Source: an uncultured Gemella sp.
GTDB taxonomy: Bacteria; Bacillota; Bacilli; Staphylococcales; Gemellaceae
Length of the DNA: 10,675 nucleotides
Reading direction: 5' to 3'
NCBI GenBank assembly: GCA_900555985.1
Contig: USNF01000028.1
Coordinates: 1 to 10,675 of the forward strand
Within the stretch, counting starts at the first letter, position 1. The number at the start of each line of letters is the position of its first letter. Below, piece by piece: positions 1 to 7,227 of the stretch. The notes under the pieces are model-generated. The model was given only the letters and a program-made list of their open reading frames with translations. It searched no databases and was not told where the DNA came from. The position numbers and the translations under genes are program-made.

Positions 1-54
1 GCAGTCATTACAACTACTACGCTATCCTAAGTCTAACTTTTTGGGGTCAGATCA
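1..54. mobile_element. Probable end of an IS3-family insertion sequence (cut by window edge)
   Basis: Read on the minus strand from position 54, the sequence begins TGATC and continues TGACCCCAAAAAGTTAGAC (bases 50-32). This resembles the terminal inverted repeats of the IS150/IS861 group of IS3-family elements, which begin with TG and carry a CTGACCCCAAAAAGTT-like core. The rest of the element would lie to the left of the window, so no transposase can be confirmed and the other end and target duplication are not visible. The junction is 22 bases beyond the stop codon of the last ABC exporter gene. The assignment rests on remembered resemblance of about 20 bases, so it is moderate at best. 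Confidence 0.5.
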
Positions 55-75
55 TATTACTGATTAATATTTTAT

Positions 76-1812
76 TTATTGCATCATACCAGCTTGTAAT
101 TGGTACATTTTATAATATGTACCTTTACGTTCTAATAGCTGTTCATGTGTACCTGATTCAATTATCTCACCTTTATCAAGAACATAAATACAATTTGCAT
201 CTTGTATTGTTGATAAACGGTGTGCTATTGCGATTGTTGTTCTACCTTTACGCATCTTCTCTAATGAACGTTGGATAGTCTCTTCTGTCTCTGAGTCGAT
301 GTTTGCTGTTGCTTCATCTAAAATTAATATCTTAGGCTCTGCAGCTATAGTTCTCGCAAATGTAATAAGCTGTCTTTGACCGCTAGAGAAAGTAGAACCA
401 CGTTCAGTTACTTTACTTTGATATTTTTCTGGAAGCTCTTGGATAAAATTATCCGCATCAACAAATCTTGCCGCTTCTTCTATGTCATTTTCAGTCAAGT
501 TATCTTTAAACATCCTAATATTAGACTCTACTGTCCCATGATATAAAAATGGATCTTGTAGAACTAACCCGATCTTGTCTCTAAGTTCTTTAGTACTATA
601 ATCTTTTATATCAATACCATCAATAAATATCTTACCACGCTCAAATTCATAAAATCTTAAGAAAAGATTTATAATTGAGGACTTACCTGAACCAGTAGAA
701 CCAACAAATGCTATTGTCTCCCCTTTATTTACATTAAACGAGATATTTTTAAGAACATCTTGCTTACCATCATATGAAAAACTTACATTTTTAAACTCAA
801 TATTACCTTTTTCAATTTTATAATCACTATTACTTTGTTTCGGATCATATTCAGTATTATCTATTAATTCAAATACCCTTCCAGCAGAAATCATAGATGT
901 TTGAAGTACACTAAAGTTTTGCATAAGTTCTATTAATGGATTAAACAGTTGGTTAGTATATTGGATAAATGCATATATTAATCCAGCTGTAAACCCAGCA
1001 GTTTGCCAACTAAGACCAAAGTAAGCTAATATAACTCCATAAGCTAATATTTTAAATAATGCCATTGCTGGTCTAAGTAATAAACTATCTACTGCTAAAG
1101 ACTTACTTATATAATGTAGGTGCTCTTTATTAACACCTTCAAACTCATCTAAAAGTCTCTTCTCTTGATTAAAAGCTTGTACTATTCTCATACCCTCTAT
1201 AGACTCAGATAACTTCGTATTTAAATCACTCAACTTAGCTCGTGTTATCTCTACTAATCTACTAGAAAGTTTTTGATATAAAAATACAGAACCTAACATA
1301 ATCGGTATAAATAAAATCATTAGTATAGTTAACTGCCAACTTAAAGATACCATAGCTGTTAGTGTTACTACAAACATTAATACCGAATTTAAGAAACTTG
1401 AGAATATTGTCCCAAACATATCTGCTACTGCTTGAGTATCATTAGTCAATCTAGATACTATTGAACCTACTGGTGTTTTGTCAAAGTACGACATACCTAA
1501 TTTTTGTAAGTTAGAAAAACTTTCTTCTCGTAGGTCTCTTACTATACTATGTGCTACCTTAGAAAAATAATATTCACCTATAAAGGTAAAAACTACTCTT
1601 AGTATAAATAATCCATAGTAACAAGCTAATATATAAAGTCCTGCTGTTGCTATATTTTTTGTTATGTAGTTATCTATATAGTACTGTGCTAAAAGAGGAA
1701 TTGCTGTCGCTACTAATGTAGTAAGTAGGATAAAAGATAAAGCTATAATAGTTAATCCTTTATACTTAAACATATAGCGCAATAATCTGAAAAATGTATT
1801 ATTCTTCTTCAA
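76..1812 (-). CDS. ABC exporter half-transporter, catalytically competent subunit (BmrD/YheH/LmrD-like)
   Basis: This 578-residue protein is the usual length for a type IV ABC exporter half-molecule: about six membrane helices (residues ~20-300) followed by a nucleotide-binding domain. Visible motifs are Walker A GSTGSGKS (371-378), Q-loop Gln419, a degenerate signature FSSGQ (475-479) instead of LSGGQ, Walker B ILILDE with the catalytic Glu500, and H-loop His531. A normal Walker B paired with an altered signature is the pattern of one half of heterodimeric exporters such as BmrCD, LmrCD and TM287/288. The partner is the gene immediately upstream, one base away. Translation starts at TTG (1810-1812), preceded at ideal distance by AAAGGAGG, which lies inside the last codons of the partner gene, so the two are probably translationally coupled and made in equal amounts. 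Likely substrates are amphiphilic drugs, lipids or peptides, but the sequence does not show which. The first 75 bases of the window follow its stop. Confidence 0.93.
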   Translation of the reverse strand: MKKNNTFFRLLRYMFKYKGLTIIALSFILLTTLVATAIPLLAQYYIDNYITKNIATAGLYILACYYGLFILRVVFTFIGEYYFSKVAHSIVRDLREESFSNLQKLGMSYFDKTPVGSIVSRLTNDTQAVADMFGTIFSSFLNSVLMFVVTLTAMVSLSWQLTILMILFIPIMLGSVFLYQKLSSRLVEITRAKLSDLNTKLSESIEGMRIVQAFNQEKRLLDEFEGVNKEHLHYISKSLAVDSLLLRPAMALFKILAYGVILAYFGLSWQTAGFTAGLIYAFIQYTNQLFNPLIELMQNFSVLQTSMISAGRVFELIDNTEYDPKQSNSDYKIEKGNIEFKNVSFSYDGKQDVLKNISFNVNKGETIAFVGSTGSGKSSIINLFLRFYEFERGKIFIDGIDIKDYSTKELRDKIGLVLQDPFLYHGTVESNIRMFKDNLTENDIEEAARFVDADNFIQELPEKYQSKVTERGSTFSSGQRQLITFARTIAAEPKILILDEATANIDSETEETIQRSLEKMRKGRTTIAIAHRLSTIQDANCIYVLDKGEIIESGTHEQLLERKGTYYKMYQLQAGMMQ

Positions 1813-1813
1813 A

Positions 1814-3553
1814 CTAATTTCCTCCTTTCATCTTCTCTTCTAATTGCTGAGTATTATATGTTTCTTTATACCAACCATTTTGAGCAATTAGTTGATCATG
1901 TGTACCACGTTCTATTATCTTCCCATTGTCCATTACAATTATTAAATCTGCATGAACAATAGCTGATAATCTATGTGCTGTAATAATAGTAGTCTTACCG
2001 CTTCTTTCTTCTTTTAAGTTTTCTAAAATTAAATGCTCTGTTTTAGCATCAACTGCTGATAATGAATCATCTAAAATTAATATTTCTGGATTCATAATTA
2101 ATGCACGACTCATAGCCATACGTTGTTTTTGTCCACCTGATAATGATACTCCGCGTTCTCCTATAATAGTATCAAAACCATCAGTCATATTTACTATATC
2201 ATCATATATTCCACAAACTTTAGTAATATCCTCTACCTGCTTATCTGTATACTTAGTATCAGCAAATCTTATATTTTCTTTTATAGACATTGCGAATAAT
2301 ACTTGATCTTGTGGAACATATCCAATTAAACTTCGAAGATCTTTTAACTTATAATCTTTTATATTATGATTATTTAAATTAATACTTCCATCTTCTACAT
2401 CATATTCTCTAAGTAATAATTTTAATAAGGTAGTTTTACCTGAACCAGTTACCCCTACTATTCCTAGTGTTTGTCCTTTATCAATAGCGAACTTGATATC
2501 AGATAATGTTTCCTCTCCTACGTAAGAAAAACTATTAATGTCATATTCTAATCTACCATTATGAGCAGGGATAGTATTTTCTTTTTCTACTACATCATTT
2601 TCTTCAGCTAGTAATTTTTCTATACGTGTATAAGATACATCCCCACGTTGACCTATATTAAATAACCAGCCAATTGCTTGAAGAGGCCAAACTAACATAT
2701 CAAGATATGTAACAAAAGTTACTAAGTTACCCACACTTATTTCTCCTCTTGATATAAATATTCCACCAAAGATAAGTGTTAGTGTATAAGATAACCCTAC
2801 AAATACAAGTACCATTGGATCAAACAGTGCATTGTATTTAGAAGCTATAATATTTTTACTAAATACCTTTTTATTAGTCTCTTTAAAGCTATTAATCTCA
2901 TCATTACCATAACCAAATGATTTAGTTACTCTAATACCTGATACACTCTCCTGTACTTTATTATTAAGGTCAGAAAATGATTCTTGTGCTTCTTTAAAAC
3001 TTTGGTGATTCTTCTCACCTAGTTTATTAGTAGCATACGCTAAAAATGGTAAAGGAATAACAGCAATTAATGTTAGCTTAGCACTTATTAAAAATATCAT
3101 AGTAAATAAAGTTACTAATGCTGTTATACTAGCATCTACCGCTGACATTACTCCTCCACCTGCAACCATAACAACAGCATTTACGTCATTAGTTGCGTGA
3201 GCCATTAAATCTCCTGTACGATATTTTTGATAAAATGATGGAGACATTTTAGTAAAGTGTTGGAATAATCTAAAACGTAAAATACGACCTAAATTATACG
3301 CTGCACCAAAAATATAAACACGCCATACATATCTTAATCCATACATTATAAAAGCAGCTAATACTAAATAAATAATATTAATAAACAACTGACTATTAGT
3401 TAAATTACCTGCTTCTATTTTATCAACTATATTACCTATTACTTTAGGTGGTATTAAGTTAAAGACACTTACTAAAGATAGAGCTATTATACCTATAATA
3501 TATCTTCTCTTCTCTAATTTTAAAAACCAAGCTAGTTTTCTAATTAAATTCAT
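1814..3553 (-). CDS. ABC exporter half-transporter, degenerate-ATPase subunit (BmrC/YheI/LmrC-like)
   Basis: This 579-residue half-transporter has an N-terminal six-helix membrane domain (about residues 15-300) and a C-terminal ATPase domain. Motifs seen are Walker A GVTGSGKT (367-374), Q-loop Gln415, a canonical signature LSGGQ (471-475), Walker B ILILDD in which the catalytic glutamate is replaced by Asp496, and H-loop His527. Asp at that position with an intact signature is the complement of the downstream subunit. The predicted dimer therefore has one degenerate ATP site (this Walker A/B with the partner's FSSGQ) and one canonical site (partner Walker A/B with this LSGGQ). The ATG at 3551-3553 follows an AAAGGA ribosome binding site. 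The gene begins 21 bases after the sirtuin stop. Its final codons (Lys-Gly-Gly-Asn) double as the Shine-Dalgarno sequence of the next gene. Export substrate unknown; multidrug-type by family. Confidence 0.93.
   Translation of the reverse strand: MNLIRKLAWFLKLEKRRYIIGIIALSLVSVFNLIPPKVIGNIVDKIEAGNLTNSQLFINIIYLVLAAFIMYGLRYVWRVYIFGAAYNLGRILRFRLFQHFTKMSPSFYQKYRTGDLMAHATNDVNAVVMVAGGGVMSAVDASITALVTLFTMIFLISAKLTLIAVIPLPFLAYATNKLGEKNHQSFKEAQESFSDLNNKVQESVSGIRVTKSFGYGNDEINSFKETNKKVFSKNIIASKYNALFDPMVLVFVGLSYTLTLIFGGIFISRGEISVGNLVTFVTYLDMLVWPLQAIGWLFNIGQRGDVSYTRIEKLLAEENDVVEKENTIPAHNGRLEYDINSFSYVGEETLSDIKFAIDKGQTLGIVGVTGSGKTTLLKLLLREYDVEDGSINLNNHNIKDYKLKDLRSLIGYVPQDQVLFAMSIKENIRFADTKYTDKQVEDITKVCGIYDDIVNMTDGFDTIIGERGVSLSGGQKQRMAMSRALIMNPEILILDDSLSAVDAKTEHLILENLKEERSGKTTIITAHRLSAIVHADLIIVMDNGKIIERGTHDQLIAQNGWYKETYNTQQLEEKMKGGN
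1821..1828 (-). promoter_or_regulatory. Ribosome binding site for the TTG-started ABC gene, embedded in the upstream ORF
   Basis: Minus-strand AAAGGAGG lies inside the last four codons of the upstream half-transporter. It is followed by AAATTAGT and then the TTG start. The upstream TAG stop (1814-1816) and the TTG (1810-1812) are one base apart. The strong site at 8-base spacing, with no ATG nearby in frame, decides the TTG as the start and implies translational coupling. Confidence 0.85.
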
Positions 3554-3574
3554 TGTATTTCCTTTCTATATATT

Positions 3575-4306
3575 TTATTTTCCACTTAATTGTTCATCAA
3601 GTTCTTTACATACTTTTCCTATACTATCATTAATGACTAAGTCAGCCATATTATCTTGAGGAGTAGGTGTTTTATTTATTACTACTAAATATTTTCCTCT
3701 AAAATATTGAATAAGGTTAGCTGCTGGATATACACTAAGTGAAGTACCACCAATTATTAATACTTCCGATTCTTGAATATATCTAATCGCAGAATTAAAT
3801 GTAGTCATATCTAACTCTTCTTCATATAAAGTTACATATGGTTTAATAACACCTGAACATTTATCACAACGTGGAATTTCTTCTTTTTTATTTAAGAATT
3901 GTTCTAAATTATAATATGCTTCACATTTAGTACAATAGTTTGCATCTACAGTACCATGTAATTTCAATACATTCTTACTACCAGCTTGTTCATGTAGCGT
4001 ATCAATATTTTGTGTTATTACTGCTTTTAGTTTACCCATTCTTTCTAATTTAGCTAAATAATAATGAGCTGCATTTGGTTTAGCATCTGGATATATTAAG
4101 TTCTTTTTATAAAAATCAAAGAAATCCTCTGGATATCTCTCAAACATTGTTCTAGACACTAATTGTTCAGGCGTAAAGCTTCTATTTAGCTTTATACTAA
4201 ATATTCCATTAGCACTTCTAAAATCTGGTATATTAGATTCTGTAGAAACACCAGCTCCACCGAAAAACACTATATTATTACTTTTATTTATATCACTAAT
4301 TTTCAT
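3575..4306 (-). CDS. Sir2-family NAD-dependent protein deacylase (sirtuin)
   Basis: Sirtuins remove acyl groups from protein lysines using NAD+, releasing nicotinamide and O-acyl-ADP-ribose, in the cytosol. This 243-residue protein is normal length for a bacterial sirtuin and keeps the key residues: NAD-binding GAGVSTES (17-24) and IPDFRS (26-31), TQNID (98-102), catalytic His117 in LHGT, four zinc cysteines (125, 128, 147, 150), and GTS (187-189). The Tyr/Arg pair typical of class III desuccinylases is not evident near residues 32-45, so a general deacetylase is more likely. The segment after the zinc site reads KPYVTLYEE (155-163), where relatives usually have KPDVVLYEE; the Asp-to-Tyr change is unusual. 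The ATG at 4304-4306 follows a very strong AGGAGGGG. It sits 55 bases after the paralogue array and 21 bases before the ABC pair. Nothing in the sequence shows that these neighbours are its substrates. Confidence 0.94.
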   Translation of the reverse strand: MKISDINKSNNIVFFGGAGVSTESNIPDFRSANGIFSIKLNRSFTPEQLVSRTMFERYPEDFFDFYKKNLIYPDAKPNAAHYYLAKLERMGKLKAVITQNIDTLHEQAGSKNVLKLHGTVDANYCTKCEAYYNLEQFLNKKEEIPRCDKCSGVIKPYVTLYEEELDMTTFNSAIRYIQESEVLIIGGTSLSVYPAANLIQYFRGKYLVVINKTPTPQDNMADLVINDSIGKVCKELDEQLSGK

Positions 4307-4317
4307 AATAAATCCCC

Positions 4318-4330
4318 TCCTAATTTAGGA
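4318..4330. promoter_or_regulatory. Palindrome overlapping the sirtuin ribosome binding site
   Basis: TCCTAATTTAGGA is a perfect inverted repeat around one central base. Its left half supplies the AGGA of the sirtuin Shine-Dalgarno (AGGAGGGG, 4314-4321, minus strand). The single-base centre cannot form a tight RNA hairpin by itself, so a DNA operator or a chance palindrome in A/T-rich sequence are the main options. No cognate regulator is visible. Confidence 0.3.
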
Positions 4331-4337
4331 AATAATA

Positions 4338-4363
4338 AGTAAACTTAGATTTTATAGTTTACT
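4338..4363 (-). terminator. Weak stem-loop after the paralogue array, before the sirtuin gene
   Basis: The arms AGTAAACT (4338-4345) and AGTTTACT (4356-4363) pair perfectly around a 10-base loop. The stem includes part of the stop codon of the preceding gene, and on the minus strand it is followed by TATTATTT. It is A/T-rich and the U tract is interrupted, so it is at best a leaky terminator or an mRNA-processing or stability hairpin. Read-through into the sirtuin gene is likely. Confidence 0.35.
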
Positions 4364-4901
4364 ATTTATTTTCTATAATTTCAATATTATATTTTTCATT
4401 TAAGTATGATGACAACTCTTCCCAATCTTCTGTTTTAAACTTACAAAGATTAACATATAGTAACGCTCTAAAAATACTAGGGTCTATTATAATATTACTC
4501 TTTGAAATTTTGTTTAATCTAGTTGTTTCTTTTAATTTAAATTCAATAAAGTAGCTTTTACTATTTGTATGATCTGGATCACTCACATCAACTACCTTAT
4601 ATTCTGCAGTTAGTAAATCTTCTTTTGGTATAAATATCTCCTTTTGAATTATTATTCCTGAATATGCATAAATACCTTCATCAGTAAATTCAAAAGACAC
4701 ATTATTACCAAATAATCTTCTCACTGCTCCTATTGCAGCATAAACCCCAGCAAGTAACATCATAATATCTATTACTAGTATCAAGTTTACTTGATCTAGG
4801 CTGATAACTCCATTAGCACTAAGTATTAAGAAATTAATTACCATTACAATGGTAAACATTAAATATCCATAGCCTACAATTTTTGCATAATATATTTTCA
4901 T
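4362..4901 (-). CDS. Two-TM small membrane protein with PH-like domain, paralogue 5 of 5 (STM3941-like)
   Basis: I do not recognise a characterised homologue. This 179-residue protein starts MKIYYAKI and has two hydrophobic helices (about 12-30 and 38-60) joined by a short loop. Then comes RRLF (61-64) at the membrane face and a soluble beta-rich segment, FEFTDEGIYAYSG (70-82) with IPKEDL (91-96). It ends in an amphipathic C-terminal region with EDWEELSSYLNEKYNIEI. This layout resembles STM3941-family and other bacterial PH-like membrane proteins of unknown function; that placement is an inference. It is most like its immediate upstream neighbour, sharing IFIPKEDL/TFIPKDNL, the SDP motif near residues 107-109, LNKISKSNI and the YNI ending, and the two are probably a recent duplicate pair. 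The ATG at 4899-4901 follows AAAGG. Arginine codons are mostly AGA, unlike secA. Confidence 0.85.
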   Translation of the reverse strand: MKIYYAKIVGYGYLMFTIVMVINFLILSANGVISLDQVNLILVIDIMMLLAGVYAAIGAVRRLFGNNVSFEFTDEGIYAYSGIIIQKEIFIPKEDLLTAEYKVVDVSDPDHTNSKSYFIEFKLKETTRLNKISKSNIIIDPSIFRALLYVNLCKFKTEDWEELSSYLNEKYNIEIIENK

Positions 4902-4954
4902 TAAATTCTTACCTTTCTTAACAAGACTTAAAACTCATGTTTTATTCTTATTTA

Positions 4955-5467
4955 TTAATCGACATCAATGTTATAATTTTTCATTAAATATGCTGATATC
5001 TCTTTCCACTCTTTTAAACTAAAATTACATTTATTTAAATGTAATTTCATTACTAGACTTTCAGTATCAATAGTTATATTAGAGTTTGAAATTTTATTTA
5101 CTTTTGAATTATCATTCAACTTCAACTCTATAAAGCGATCTATATCATAATCTAGATTAGGATCACTTTCTTTTACTTCTTTATATGTAGCTGAAACTAA
5201 GTTATCTTTTGGTATAAATGTTTCTTTTTCTATAATTAAACCACTATAAATATATATGCCTTCAGTTGTAACTTCAAAAAATTTTCTTCCTAATAGTTGC
5301 TTTATTATAACAAATAAAGAATATAGTCCTAAAACTACTTGAATTATAAGTGCTATATTTATATTAGCTATATTTAGTTTAGAATCATACGCAAACGTAC
5401 TTAGAAATAAAAGTAATACAAAAAATATATACTTTATTCCAGCAAATCTACTATAATATATTTTCAC
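4955..5467 (-). CDS. Two-TM small membrane protein with PH-like domain, paralogue 4 of 5 (STM3941-like)
   Basis: This 170-residue protein of unknown function has the array's shared design: MKIYYSRFAG start, two membrane helices (about 12-27 and 37-55), a short basic stretch GRK (60-62) in place of RRLF, then FEVTTEGIYIYSG (64-76), TFIPKDNL (83-90), KVNKISNSNITID (122-134) and a C-terminal WKEISAYLMKNYNID segment. The start is GTG (5465-5467), nine bases after AAAGG. The only nearby ATG is out of frame and meets a stop at once, so GTG is the credible start and also preserves the family's MKIYY beginning. It lies 24 bases after the previous array member and 53 bases before the next. It is closest in sequence to the following gene (4362-4901). 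Confidence 0.85.
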   Translation of the reverse strand: MKIYYSRFAGIKYIFFVLLLFLSTFAYDSKLNIANINIALIIQVVLGLYSLFVIIKQLLGRKFFEVTTEGIYIYSGLIIEKETFIPKDNLVSATYKEVKESDPNLDYDIDRFIELKLNDNSKVNKISNSNITIDTESLVMKLHLNKCNFSLKEWKEISAYLMKNYNIDVD

Positions 5468-5491
5468 AGTATCATACCTTTCATTACTAAT

Positions 5492-6010
5492 TTATACTTC
5501 AACAACAATCCCATAATGCCCTTTTATATACTCTACTAACTTAAGTAGATCTTTTCTCTTAAGAATACATTGGTTAGTTGCTAAATCTATTGATTTATTT
5601 CTTTTATAATATCTTAAAAAATTTTTCTTTAATTCATCTTGATTTCTATTAATAAAAACTGATAATTCATAATTCATTTTTTTATTTAAATAAACACTTA
5701 TATTATTTATATTCTCTTTCCTAATTAAATACGTATCATATTTAATTTTACCAGTTGAAATAACTATACCCTCTACAGTAAATTCAAACGCAACAGGATT
5801 AATAAACAATCTATTTATTCCTTCAAATATAAATCTACAAGTAAAAACTAATATCGGTAAAGGAAATACGATAAATATAAATAATCTTACTGATATCGTA
5901 AAATCACTATCAACATAAAGAGTTTTTAAAATAGGAAAAAGAGCTAAAAACATTATAATACCTATTAGTACTAAGAGTATTGATAAATATTTCTTAAAAT
6001 AAATTTTCAT
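5492..6010 (-). CDS. Divergent two-TM membrane protein of the array, paralogue 3 of 5
   Basis: At 172 residues this is the most divergent member of the array. It keeps MKIYFKKY at the start, two long hydrophobic helices (about 9-30 and 41-62), NRLFINPVAFEFTVEGI (66-82) at the membrane-cytosol boundary, and a C-terminal amphipathic helix ending YIKGHYGIVVEV. The middle of the soluble domain is lysine- and asparagine-rich and lacks the IPKE and KISxSNI blocks of the other members, so binding properties may differ. The ATG at 6008-6010 follows AAAGGA at a rather long spacing of about 11 bases, which suggests modest translation. It starts 16 bases after the restored end of the frameshifted copy. 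Function unknown; membership in the family is clear from the start motif, the helix layout and the RLF/FEFT block. Confidence 0.8.
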   Translation of the reverse strand: MKIYFKKYLSILLVLIGIIMFLALFPILKTLYVDSDFTISVRLFIFIVFPLPILVFTCRFIFEGINRLFINPVAFEFTVEGIVISTGKIKYDTYLIRKENINNISVYLNKKMNYELSVFINRNQDELKKNFLRYYKRNKSIDLATNQCILKRKDLLKLVEYIKGHYGIVVEV

Positions 6011-6026
6011 AGTAATAATTTTCCTT

Positions 6027-6576
6027 TTAATCTCTTATAAATTTAAAGTCATATGTATTTGAACAATAATATTCAAGTTTGTCTATAATACGTGGATTTA
6101 TTTTGCAATCTGATAGATGCATTCTTAAAGTTTTAAATTCCATATTTTTATCAAAATTTGTAAAACTACCTATTTTTCGTAAAATATTATCATCTTTAAA
6201 AGTGAATCTAAAATATTCCTTCTACAGGCATAGTTGCTTCATTAGTACTCTTAGTTTCATGTTCAACTTTTATAATCTCTTCTTCAGTTATATATAATTT
6301 TTTTAAGTTAAATGCACCGTAGTAAATAGTTATACCAGAATCTGTAAATTCTACAGCTGTTCTTACTATAAATAGCCTTCTTATTGTCATAACAGTAAAT
6401 CCTACACTAGAAATAAAAGCAAATAATATTAATAAACTAAGTAAAATTTTTGGTAGAATCTCTATATTAGGAATCTTAAACATTAGTACATACAATGCAG
6501 CAGATAGTGCTATTAGCATAATAATACTACAAACTAGCATTATCGTGTAAGCAAACTTACTATAATAAATTTTCAT
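6027..6576 (-). pseudogene. Frameshifted two-TM PH-like membrane protein, paralogue 2 of 5
   Basis: The reading frame from ATG 6574-6576 gives 122 residues (MKIYYSKFAY, helices about 10-32 and 42-64, IRRLFI, VEFTDSGITIYYG) and stops at TAG 6208-6210. Moving forward one base at the T4 run (6210-6213) opens a further 60 codons, RFTFKDDNILRKIGSFTNF and on to FKFIRD, ending at TAA 6027-6029. These match the C-terminal half of the upstream paralogue without gaps (GIFRFTFKDDNIL against GSFVFYLKNDDIL, both starting at residue 120). The restored protein would be 182 residues, against 181 in the neighbour. The simplest reading is a one-base insertion in a short T run. A sequencing error or a +1 slip on TTT-TAG are alternatives. 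The truncated product would keep both membrane helices but lose half the soluble domain. Confidence 0.88.
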
Positions 6577-6593
6577 ATACTACCGTTCCTTTA

Positions 6594-7139
6594 CTATCTT
6601 TCAAATTTTATTTTATAAACTGTTTTAAAATAGTACTCAACACTATCAAGGATATTCCAAGGAACAATACAATCATTTAATCTTATACCTAATGTTTTAA
6701 AATTCATATTTATAGTAAAATTTGTAAATTTACCTAAGCTTTTTAAAATATCATCATTTTTTAAATAAAAAACAAAAGATCCTTTATCCCATCTAACTTT
6801 ATTATCATTATAAATATATGGATTATAACGTTCAAGTTTTATAATTTCTTCTTTAGGTATAAATAACTTATTAAATTTAAATGCTCCGTAGTTGATGTAT
6901 ACACCCTCTTCACAAAGCTCTAATACAGCCCTATTAATAAATAGTCTCCTTACTGCCATCATTGTAAATCCTATACCAGAAATAAGGATAAATACAAAGA
7001 ACATATCACAAAAAATCATAGTCCAAATATCTACATCTATTTTAAACATAAGAAAAATAAGAACTGGGGAACATATTGTCATAACAATACCAGCTATAAG
7101 TACAACCGTATAAGCAAACCAACTATAATAAACTTTCAT
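6594..7139 (-). CDS. Two-TM small membrane protein with PH-like domain, paralogue 1 of 5 (first of array)
   Basis: This 181-residue protein of unknown function opens the array. It starts MKVYYSWFAY and has two membrane helices (about 10-32 and 40-62), VRRLFINRA (63-71), a beta-rich segment LELCEEGVYINYG (73-85), LFIPKEEIIKLE (92-103), and a long C-terminal part with FTNFTINMNFKTLGIRLNDC and a final amphipathic helix. It is the closest relative of the frameshifted copy just downstream (17 bases away), sharing SxFAYT, RRLFI, IYYGAF/INYGAF, EEIIK and FTNF...NMxFKTL. The ATG at 7137-7139 follows AAAGGAG at good spacing. The secA stop is 88 bases upstream, with a probable terminator between. No convincing promoter is visible in that gap, so expression may depend on secA read-through. 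Confidence 0.86.
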   Translation of the reverse strand: MKVYYSWFAYTVVLIAGIVMTICSPVLIFLMFKIDVDIWTMIFCDMFFVFILISGIGFTMMAVRRLFINRAVLELCEEGVYINYGAFKFNKLFIPKEEIIKLERYNPYIYNDNKVRWDKGSFVFYLKNDDILKSLGKFTNFTINMNFKTLGIRLNDCIVPWNILDSVEYYFKTVYKIKFER

Positions 7140-7174
7140 TTATTAATCTCCTTTATTTTGTTTTTAATATATCA

Positions 7175-7202
7175 AAGAGGAAACTTATATAAGTCTCCTC
7201 TT
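7175..7202 (-). terminator. Probable terminator hairpin downstream of secA
   Basis: The arms at 7175-7187 and 7190-7202 form a stem of about 12 pairs with a small ATAT loop. On the minus-strand RNA the one irregular position is a G-U pair; on the plus-strand RNA it is an A-C mismatch, which fits a role for leftward transcripts. It begins 25 bases after the secA stop. The following bases are TGATATATT rather than a clean U run, so termination may be incomplete. Confidence 0.6.
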
Positions 7203-7227
7203 CATAATATATTCTTTCTCTACCAAA

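Noticed and set aside
4364..4400. Possible sirtuin promoter using the TATAAA in the array-sirtuin gap with an upstream TTGAAA
   Set aside because: The spacing between the two boxes is about 22 bases, too long for a sigma-A promoter.
4929..4944. Small hairpin TAAAAC/GTTTTA between array members 4 and 5
   Set aside because: It has only six A/T-rich pairs and no U run, and such structures are expected by chance in sequence this A/T-rich.
6079..6297. Plus-strand open frame of 72 codons
   Set aside because: It lies antisense to the frameshifted array copy, has no ribosome binding site, and its composition is that of a complement of coding sequence.
6892..7113. Plus-strand open frame of 73 codons
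   Set aside because: It is entirely antisense to the first array gene, which has a clear family match and ribosome binding site.
7140..7227. Possible promoter for the paralogue array between secA and its first gene
   Set aside because: Several TATATT and TATTAT strings occur, but none has a recognisable -35 at 16-18 bases, so no promoter is annotated.
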